The notes beneath the pieces are model-generated. The model was not told the origin of the DNA. It searched no databases and was given only the letters and a program-made list of their open reading frames with translations. From Progne subis subis (lineage: Eukaryota > Chordata > Aves > Passeriformes > Hirundinidae), in the NCBI GenBank assembly GCA_022316685.1, contig JAKJHU010000037.1:1785792-1849791 (forward strand): a stretch of 64,000 nucleotides of DNA, in the 5' to 3' direction. Positions 29,001-39,800 of this stretch are shown piece after piece (within the stretch, counting starts at the first letter, position 1; each line of letters opens with the position of its first letter). A program made the translations under genes and the position numbers.

Positions 29001-32000
29001 GAAACGCAGCATAGTTTTTAGCACTTAGTGTAACAGATCAAGAAACATGCTGAAACACAACACTCCAAAGTACTGAAAACACATTTGTGAAACAGAGGTT
29101 CTGATTCAGGCTGTACACTGCACTTAAGTGTTAAGTGCCTCAGCAGAGCTGGAGTAGAATGGTACCTGCTGCTCCCTGAGTGTCTGATGTACTTTGGCAT
29201 GAAAATATTGGATGATAAAAGCCATCATTTGGAACCTCTCTCCATGCCCTGCCAAGATGGTGACATATTTGTGTTCTTGATCTGTTACACTAAGTATAAT
29301 GGAGAGTCAGATATTCCAATTAAAAGATATTTTGTAGAACTCCATTAATTTTCCCTGCTTGCCTTTGAATTTGCTATTAAAAACTTTGTTCTAGGGCATC
29401 ACTGCAAGATTAATACAGACTCACTGGCTTCCTATCAGAGTTTTGTTTTTTTCAAAGCAAAGCTTTGTCCTGGTGGGACACACCCAAGACAATAGGATGA
29501 AATTCCTCCTTAGTGTTGGAACGATTGTTTAATATTTAAAGTATATCAGACTTCTGAATCTCATACAAGAATAAAATACTTCCCTTTTGCTAGGGATTGA
29601 TACCTTCTGTAGCTATGGCACTAGAACAGGCTACACTGAGTGATAGTGATTTAGTCACTAAATCATTATTCTGTTTCTTGGCAGGTAATATTTTGATTAA
29701 AATTTTACAGACATAGGTGATTTGCAGCATATTTATTTATCTCCTTTTTCAGAAGGCTGTCAGAGTTTTAATATTCTAAAATAAGCAATGTTTTAAAAAG
29801 AGTCAGTTATAGGTGCTTTAGAAATAAACAAAATGCTAGTTTTGACATTAAAAAATTGTTGTTTAGAGAAATGAAAGAGAATGTATGGCTGAAATTTTGG
29901 GTCTGCATATACAGGTTTTAATATTGATTTTGACTGCTGCTAGATTTATATTATATGCACGCAAAAATGTAGCCACACAATGATGTAGTACTTGATTATA
30001 CTTGCAGTTTCTCAATGTACTGTATACATTTGGAAGCCACAGTCCATTGCTTTCTGTTGGGATTTGAAAAAAAAAAAAAAAAAAGTTATTTGCAGAACTA
30101 GAAACAAACACAGGAATCACAGAGGAATTATTCTCTTGGAAGTAGCTTATGGAAGGGTCTGCTTACTTAATTTGTCGGCGGACTGTTTGCCCTCCTGTTT
30201 GTACATAGCAGTTTGGAGCTGTTGCCCTGAATGGGGAAGTGATGGGTTCAATTTTCACGCTACTTTGAGTTAAAAGCCATCTCTCCTGAATGAGAGAGGC
30301 TGCAAGCATTTTTGGTTTTGTGGAGTTTTTTCTGCCTCTGCACCAAAGCAGACCCACAGTACAGAACTGGCTCCTGTTCCAAAAGAACAAAAAAAGGAGA
30401 TTCTGACTGTAGCTGAGTGCTTACAGCATTCAGATGCTGTGTCTGTTCCAAGTCCTTCTTTGTGTATTTTATCCAGAAACTCCTCATGGATAAAAGCAGC
30501 TCACAGCAGAAGTCTGTATATTTCTGCATTAGCATATTTCTATAGAATCATGAAATGGTTTTGTTTGGAAGGGACTTTGAAGATAATCCAGTTCCCACTT
30601 CATGGCCCTGGGTAGAGATATATTCCACTAGACCAAGTGGCTTAGAGCTCCATCCAGCCTGGCCTTGAACACCTTAAAGGAAAAGCCACCTATTTGGAAA
30701 AGGGTGGCTTAAGTAAAAATAGAGGTCAATCACTCCTCCTCTAATTACTGACCAGTGGCTGGGGGAATGCCCTTTGTGCCTGGCATCTTCACTTCTTTGA
30801 GCATCTTTAATGACAGATCTTGGTGCATGGAGGCAACTTTTGAAAACCCTGAATTCATTAAGGGCCTGAAAAGAGCAGGGCTGCTTGTCCAAGTAAGCTG
30901 GAAAAAAATGCTACGCTTTTAACCAGCAGCTGCCTGGGAAAATCTAGCCGAGGCTCAGGAAAAGAAAAAAAGCAGGAACACCAGCTTAGTTTAGCATGGT
31001 TACCCAGGAGACAAGAGTCCTAGCATAGCTCCCAGGGAAAAGTTGAAAATGATACAGTGTTATAGAGGATGACACTTTTGGGTTTTTTTGGTTTTTTTTT
31101 AAATCCTTTTTGAGAACCAAAAGTCCAGAGAAGTAGAAATGAATCTATCCTGCTGCTGTGATGTCCTGCCAAGTGGACTTCATGTATATCAAGCCAATGA
31201 TCTATAGAGATGGGGTCTGAGCATCACCTCCATGATCTACAGGGTGCTTTCCATGTGTGGTACCTGCCCTGCCCCACATACACAGGATTTAACCAGAGCC
31301 CCTCACACTGGGGCTGAGCAGCATTTCTCACCTCTGGGGACAGCAGTCAGTGAGTGAGAGCTGGAAAGAAAGACACAGAGAAAGTCAAACTTCTTTGAGA
31401 CATTTTGCCCTTTGTCTTCATCATTACATGGTGGACTTGCTCATATTTTTATGTCAGCTTCCTCTCTCCCAAAACAGTTTATGACACAATTTTACCATCA
31501 CAAATAATCCTATATATTAACTCATATAAGTAAATTATGCTCCTTCAAATTTCTTAATGAAGCAATACTCCATCATAAGGCCTATTTCTCAGTGACTTAA
31601 CAATTACATTTTTATATGGGATTGCCTGCTTTGTCAGTAAAGTGGGTCACTATCGACAGAAAAAGGAACCTTCTGGTTTTTGTGTTAATTTCTATAAGGT
31701 TATAAGCTCAGTCTGCTAGACGCCAAATAGTGGTATAGGAGAAAAGAAAGGAAAATTAAGGAGAAAGGAAAACAAATCTCTATTCCTGATACCCCATGTG
31801 ACAGGAGATTATTTTTAATGTGTTAAGTGACCCAGTAATGTGGAATTTCACACATTCATCCACGCACTAGAGGGAATTATTCTTAGAAATAGAGCTCCTT
31901 AAAGAAAAGCAGGGGAGGGAACTGAGCAAACAGAGGGTCTGGTTTTTCCTCTGATGTGAACAATGACCTCATATGTGGAAGTAAGAATCCCACTCCTCTC

Positions 32001-35000
32001 TCTGTCTGGCTTCCTTCTTTCAGTTTTTAGCAAATAAATTAATCTGTCTTCTCCACCACCAAAGCAGTAATGAAAGGAAAGGTGTGGGATGAGCAGAATG
32101 TATGCTCCTCTCCTCTCCTCTCCTCTCCTCTCCTCTCCTCTCCTCTCCTCTCCTCTCCTCTCCTCTCCTCTCCTCTCCTCTCCTCTCCTCTCCTCTCCTC
32201 TCCTCTCCTCTCCTCTCCTCTCCTCTCCTCTCCTCTCCTCTCCTCTCCTCTCCTCTCCTCTCCTCTCCTCTCCTCTCCTCTCCTCTCCTCTCCTCTCCTC
32301 TCCTCTCCTCTCCTCTCCTCTCCTCTCCTCTCCTCTCATCCTCTCCTTCCAGAGAAGCCGATCTAATGGGAATGGGAAACAATTCTCTGACAGTAGTTGC
32401 CATTCCATCCTCTCCTCTCCTCATTTGAGCAAGAAAGACAGGAAGCTGGGTGACTCGGTTCATGTGTTTAAGGCTTGTCTTTGCTGCGTGCTAGCTGAAG
32501 CCTGTGCAGAGCGCTGCCCAGTGGGATGAGCGTGCTAAATGCCTGAACACATCCATGTTGGTCTGAGGTGGAGTTAGTTGGCCAGGGGTGGTGAAGAAGC
32601 TCAAGTGCTGCTGATACTTAAACTGCTAATGCAAATGGGATCCAGTTGAAAGCTGTCATTCCTCAGATGCTAATCCAGTCAGTCAAATGTCAATGAAAGA
32701 ACAATGCCATTAGAGCATCTTTATACAAAGTGATTGACTCGACTGAGAGAAGCTATTTTGTCATTAGATGACGTAAATCAACTTTACTTGGAGAGCTAGT
32801 TGTCCTCTGGAGCTACTTCTGCAGTCAGGTGAATTGTGTGTTTAAGTACTCCTTGAAGTACCACTCCCAGGGCCAGAGGGTAAGGAAACATAAACATTCC
32901 AAAATCGAACTTTGTACTCTCTTGGGTTTAGGAAATTTTAATCTCTAACAGTTGAAAAGAGGCTAAGAAAGATATTTGGTTTCAGTATTGAATAATGCTG
33001 TTCCTCGAGTAATACCTTGACAGGGAAGAGAGAGACTAGGGCACAGTGAGTATGGACAAACCACATTAAAGGATGCCAGACCTTATGTGGGATGTTTGCT
33101 TTTACAGCTGGCTCATGAAATGTAACACCTGTGTAATGTTCTACAGTGACAAGTTCCTGAACAAACAGCTGCTCCTGGAGCAATATTTTCATTTGCTTTC
33201 TTTTCTGTTTTCCCCCCCCTCTCCCTCTGTTTCTTTTTCAGATAATGGCTCTGGGTCAGGAGAAGGAGGTGAGTACCAAACTCCACTTATCTTTGGTTTT
33301 GGTCTTTCTTTCAAACTGATGTGTGCCAGTTTTTTACACATATATATACACATGGCTACTGTATACCACATGGATTGAGGGAAAACTATGGCACTTAAAA
33401 GAAGTTTTAAGGTGGCAGCGTTATTGGACCATCTCAGAACAGTACTGGTAGAGGAATAAGTTGTAGTGTGCATTTCACCAATATTGTTCTTTCAGGTTTG
33501 ACCTATATAATTTTTCATTTGCTACCAGCAATGTAGTGCAATATTTAGATCCCTATTTGACCTGTATTTGTCTCCAGAAAATGACCATTCACAATACCTT
33601 ATGCTTGGTCAAGATTGATGCATAAAATATAGAACAATTGCATTATGATATCTATTTCTATAAAGTGTTTTACTCTAGTATTTTTTTGTTAAAAGCTGTA
33701 TATTCAAAGAGCGGATACTAGTACACCTGGTAGTAGGAGTGTTACCATCTCTCAACACATCTTAATCTCCTTCCAAGGATTAAAAAAAAAAAAAATCTTA
33801 GTTATATCTTTGATGCTACTAACAAGAATACATATAGAATGAAAAATATAAGACACAAATATATACAAACACAGTGAGTTTTGAAGTACTGTAAATCTTG
33901 TATAGCTACATGAAAATGTTTTTGTGGAAAACCGTCTACGGCATCACTGTGGACCTAAATGTAACAGCTAACTTTTCAAAAACCAGGAGCTAGCTCACTC
34001 TTTTTTTCCTGTATGGAGGTGAATGGGGGCAGTTCCCTCCCACTTAATAAGCTGCTATCAGTAAATTCCTGGGATGCTGCTAGCACAGGGCCATTCTCAC
34101 CTTTGTTTCCTTTTGGGGCAGTCTGAAGAAACAATTTTCTGCTCAAACACTTCCTCTTCTTACCTCCACAGGTAACTTTTTTGATGCTTCACACTCTTTC
34201 CTCAGCTCTGTTTGCTTCTCCTTCTCCCTTTGTTAGCCAGCCTGTTATTCCACTAGGACTGCCTGCAAGCCAAGCTTTCTGGCCTTGGTACTGCTATGCA
34301 GTTCTTGTAGGAGAGAGATGGCAGTAATATACTCCATGTTTCACTTTTATTTTTAGAACAGTCTTAGAAAAGTTTGAATGCCATTGAGATTAGTTCAGGG
34401 GTTTTTTTGTTGTTGTTTGTTTGTTTTTTGGTTTTTTCAGTATTTTCTAACTGCATACAAAAATCCCTGTTAAAGTCCCTTGTAAATGTTACTGTGTTGA
34501 TCTGGAAGAGATTGGCAGCTGTTGCCCTGAGTTTTAGCCTTCTGATTTGTTCACATTTTTGTAGTGGAGTTTCTCATGGATTGTAACATAAACAAAGTGA
34601 TTGTTTTTGCATTCCTCTCTGAGGAGGGACAACTGATGGACTTCTAGTCTGGCCAGTGGGGTGGAGAGGGGATAACCTTATTCTCCAATCCCTGGTCATT
34701 GTCCAGAATCTATATAAGCGAGGTCAAGTAAATAAACTACCTTTATTTTTGCTCTGAACTTGGCTGTGTCAGTATTATTCTTTTCGTGTCCTCTAGCGAC
34801 AGGCAGCCAACTGATAGATGTCAGGATTCTTTGGGTAGCTTTAAGAGCAGTTTGAAAAATGTAGGCTAGAACATGCTATGTTTTGTTGGCTGCTCACTGA
34901 AGAGTTGAAAGGTCCATGTTCAAATATGCTCATTCCTTGATTTGGGGCAGGAGGCTGAACCCAAATCCACCTGTGGGGGCAAGAGAGACCCATGTGGTTT

Positions 35001-36733
35001 TCCCTTTGTCATTGCTGTTCTTTTTGTTCTCGCTTGAAATGCTCATTGAGCCTGGGACAAAGAGTTGGGGAAGAAAGATTCGTGCTGTGGAAATGCTTTG
35101 TTAGCTGGGGCTCAGCATGCCAGTGAATTTGAATTATTTATGCAAAATAGAATGCCATCGGCTTAGGAGGTTTGGTGGTCCCTCGATACCTTGCAGAAGT
35201 AGTTGGTGCATTGTCTTGGGAGGTGGAATATGTAGATTCAGTTCACTTCAGGCAGAAAGAATTGAATCTGGTTTCCTTGGCCCCAGGTGAGTTTCTGCAT
35301 TGCCTGGGTATTGAATTAAGAAGGAACAATGTACCCACTCTGTCCTCCAGCAGTTTTGTGACATTAGGCCTTCATTTATTGGGGTTTCTTCTGAGTGCCT
35401 TTGGGCCAACTGAAATATTCCTTCTTCTGTTCAGTATGAAAACAGTTGGGTTTCATTCTTAAATTTAGGTTAAGGGGAAAGAAATTTAAACAACGAGATA
35501 TTGAAAATCCTACTTGGCTCTTCTTCCTTTTTTAAAATACATCTAGGCTATTTGTGACACGTTGGATTATTCCTGTCCCTGTGCATTTTCTTTGCTAAAC
35601 TGAGTGTTGGATAATACTTCTGGAGGACAGTTGATTAGTCTTCATCATGTTGAGTCATTTTCTGTGTCTGAAAACTATCCTTCAAGGAATGGAATCCGCT
35701 GCTGCTTTGGTTATTGAACTCTGCTCTGGCTGAAAATTCAAGGATATTTTTGTAACTGGAGTTTTGTTTGTTTTTTTCATAATTCAAGTAGGTGCAAAAG
35801 TATTACATGAAAACCTTAAAACCTGAAAAGTCTTACTTCAAGCTAAGGGAATTGAGAAACAAAACTGGACTTCTAGAAGAGTGTTGGACCTATTGAGGAT
35901 GGAGGTGCATGGTTTGGTATCTGAACAAGAAAGGATAGGAACCCAGCCAGAGGGTGACCTGCAGGGTAGAGGTGCTCCATGGGGCCCTCCTCAGTTCTGC
36001 CTCTCTGGTTATTTCAGCAGTGGGACTGTCTGCTGCAGAAATGTATCCTGGCCCGCCTCCCCATTTTCTTTTGGAGAAAGTCAGGAGATACTAAGATTAA
36101 TAATCACCCATGCCAGAATGTTTAATCCCATGCTCTTGGATAAGGGTGCTCAAATGGGAACCTCTGTGCCCTACAGGTTAAGTACAGCTGCTGCTTGGAA
36201 GCATGACGAAGCTTCAGTGGAAGTGGAAAATGCAAGGTTAAGTAAGAGAACCAACAAGCAAGCAAACATACTAGCTTAGAGACTTGTGTTTTCTTCCTAG
36301 GATCTGCACTTCCAGATGTTAATCACAGAACCAGTGTTTGCTGTGTTTCTCAAACATGCAATTAGTGTGATTGTGTATGCACCAGTGATGCTTGCACACA
36401 TGGAATGGATGAGCACAGCTGTCCGTGTGCATTCAGGATGCACTGCAAGTGCTGTGCAGAGGCACTGTTTGCTGGTGCATTTTTAACTTTGAAAGAAAAT
36501 ACTGGGAAAGTATCTGAGTGGTGCTCTTCAGCTGCTATAACTCTGCTGAGACAGTCTCCACTGCTGAAATTAGCTGTGGGCCTCATGGTTAGCTAAGATT
36601 TGTGCTACTGATTCACATTGTTCTTTTTCATTTTCTGCATTTCATTAAAGAACAGTCTCATTAATTTGACTTCATGCAGATTATCCCTCCTACTCCCAAA
36701 CTGTATGATGTTAATGTATTCATTTCTACATGA

Positions 36734-36801
<68 letters not shown>

Positions 36802-39800
36802 AAATTAGACTTAGAAACAAGAGAAAAATCCACAAAAGTCATCTTCCTCAAAGATTGTTTCAGATAATATCTCGCCTCAGTAGTCATCACGTGCTATGAG
36901 AAATAACACCTAGAGACCATGAAACTGCTTGTTGAGGTTCTCCACAAATCATCTTTACTGTTACAAAGATACTAGGTTTTAGGAAAAGAATTAAGAGTGG
37001 GAGAATTTTTTCAGTATGCCTAAATGAGATGAAGTAATATAATTTTTAAGGATGACACAATTGTCTTGTTGCCCTCTGACATTCTGAATGAGCTATTTCC
37101 ATTTTCTATGCTCTGTTAACATTGAGTTGTAATAAAATGACCCATTTTTCTAATTTCAGAAGTCTGAAACTTCAATTAGCGTAATAAAAATTGTAGTTAT
37201 GAAACCAAGCAGTTGGTCACTTGTGGCAATGGGTATCCTGAGCCTTTTCTAAGAAGAATATATGATTGCCAATTTAGAAATGAGAGAAATTTCAAAAATC
37301 TCGGTACTCTACCATTATGTTTCACCCCTACAGAAAGCAATGTCAGAGAGCAGAGACTCATACTTTAAGGAGTTGCCTAGCTGGGGTCATGGCTGAAGAT
37401 GGTGGGATCCTTTAAATTTGCAACTAAGACGTGGGCTTCTCTTTGTATTTTCATATTAATCATTCTGCAATTTCCCTGTTCTGAAGAATAGAGTCCTAAA
37501 ATTAGGCCCTTTTTTTTAATCAATATTTTGTTAGACTCAGAGGTGGAACTGCAGAAGGAGAAGATACAGGCTCAGATTTGTGTTCATCTCTACCAGTTGT
37601 AAATTGCACCACTATTTGACCTGCTGGATGTATTTCCACAACTTGTAGATTGGGACACAAAAAATTATTCTGAGGTCGTCACACGCACATAAAACGTAGA
37701 CTGCCAGCTTACAGCTGTGATGTTGACTTTGTGATATAGTAAGGCCTTTGCAAGAACGTGTTGAAAACCATCAGCGTTTGTTAAATACACCATGAAAGAG
37801 CTAACAAAAGGCTTTTCAAGCCAGCATCTCAGAAATAATCACTGTCCTAAAGAGTCAGGTTCTCTGCTCTAGTAATCAGCCAACAAGGGTGAGATTTCTA
37901 AGTGTCCTACCATGCCCATAACATTAATTTTTCATTCATTTTGTTCAGTGTTTGTCTGTATACCTGAGCAAAATGCCCTTTTTGATATTAAAAAAGTTGT
38001 AATGGTATTTAGACAGATGGCACCCAATCATTTCGGGCTTTTAAGCTAAGGAAATAACATGCTTGCAATACATATAGCTAAGTTAATTATTATTAAAATA
38101 ATTTGTTTTGAATTTCTAATCCCTCTGAAATTTAAGAGCTGAAGTATCTTGTGATGAACGTCTAGCAGATTGCATTTAGTAATTAATAAATTGATATACA
38201 GTATGTGCTTTTTAGCAGGCTGCCATCTGTTCCTTCCCCTCACTGGGGACAACACTTATCCAGTAATTGTCACGCAGTCAGGGTGGAATAAACACACAAT
38301 TTAGAGCCTCGAATATTTTCTATTTTAATTTGTAATAGTGCCACTGATTTGTTTTAATGTATTTTAATATGACTTGCAGAAACTTAATGGTGATTAACAC
38401 CCTGGATAGGAGGTAGCATCATGTCTTTTAGCTATTCCTGTAATGGTGTGTGACTTAGAAAGATTCCACGGATTCCATCACGTGGCTTGTCACTGAGTAT
38501 CACTTTAGCTTCAAATAGCCCTATTTACTGCTGTCAAGATCCTACTCAGTGTAGGTAAAATTAAAACTGAAATAAAACAAGCAAGAATTGCTGTTGCTAC
38601 AGCAAAGGGTCATAAAGGCAGAGGCAAAGGCCCTAAATGTTCAGGCATTTTTCTGGTGGAGACTTATTCTAAGGTTTTTCAGGAATGTTGGAGCATGCTT
38701 GGAAGGATGCTGGAGCCAGAGGCACATAAAGGCCAACTCCTTTTCCTTCTTGCCCAGGATATGGAGCAAATGAGGACAGATTTTTCTCATACACCCTGCA
38801 CTAGGCCTGCAGAAAGCCATCCAGTGTGTTCATGAAATTGTGGGACATTTCCCTTGGCATCCGGTGACTTTCATGTCCTTTGTTTTCTACCATCATCTAG
38901 TCATGCTTGTTTTCCCTGGTGCTTGCACTGAAGCTATTGTGTCTTCCTTTGGAGAAAAAGGAGTTTGCTGCATTTGAAGCAGAGCACTGGAGTGAATGGG
39001 TACTCGAGTTCTCTCACTGGAGATTTCTGCAGTGCAAAAGCTGATCCAGTCTTGCAATATGCCAGCTTTTCCTACCATTATCCACTGTGACACATGCATA
39101 GAAACAAACCAGAAGTTCCAGTTCTCAGGCATGTGAAATCCCTAACAGCTCACAGGGCCCTGGTGGTAGGGAGTTTTACAGTGCACGTCCTCACGTCCTT
39201 GCTTGTAAGTGTACACATTTCATTGTCATAAGCACTGGGTAAGCCAGTCACCATTGCTGGGCTGTGATTAGGGAACCAATCTTCAAAATCCCCTCCTCCA
39301 GGCACCTCAGTAGACCTGGCATCCTCCTGTTAAGTCTGTAATGCCCATTCTTGCAAAATCCTATTTCAAAGGCTGGTGCCTTTACTGAAGTGTGCTTGAA
39401 TCAGCAATGTGTGGTCCACACTGCACGTGGAAAGGACCTTACAGCCACATATAGATCTCTGTTGTACCAAGCCAGGCTTTGCTTCTAAGCCAGCTGCGTG
39501 GTTGGATAAGAGAGCAGGACCTTCCACCTTCCACCCTGCCAAATATTGCTTTTGCATACGATCCATCAGCACAGCCAAGAGAATTCAAGACATTACTTGC
39601 CAAAACTTTGGGAAAGCTAAGGGTAGTGTTGCACTTTGCTTTAAATACACACTTAAAGACAAAAAGAGCAGGTTTGCAGCTTTGTTTTAAATTATGGGAA
39701 CAATCTCCTTTTTAACTAAGTGCGTCATTAAAGTTGCCCTAAAAGTTAATGGAATATAGGATAAGTCACTAAGCTCTAGAGTGAATTGCAGTCCTTAACG

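Larger units (their letters stand above)
27387..33241 (+). other. Intron 3 of TMEFF1
   Basis: The 5,855-bp intron contains a 22-bp inverted repeat pair (29023-29295), a CR1 tail (30541-30675) and the large TCCTC array (32106-32335). The stretches 27400-29000 and 30680-32090 are AT-rich and unremarkable. The last 50 bases are a dense CU-rich splice acceptor for the microexon. Confidence 0.9.

Noticed and set aside
31899..32529. Long open frames (98-169 codons) on both strands across the TCCTC array
   Set aside because: They exist only because a pentanucleotide repeat has no stop in several frames; the peptides are monotone repeats without flanking gene structure.
35881..36279. 132-codon plus-strand frame as a host gene
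   Set aside because: No domain or splice evidence. It is kept only as part of a possible retroviral remnant in the findings.
36605..36899. Frames of 76-93 codons across the GAAA array
   Set aside because: Same artefact: repeated Lys-Glu-Arg or Phe-Leu-Ser residues from a simple repeat.
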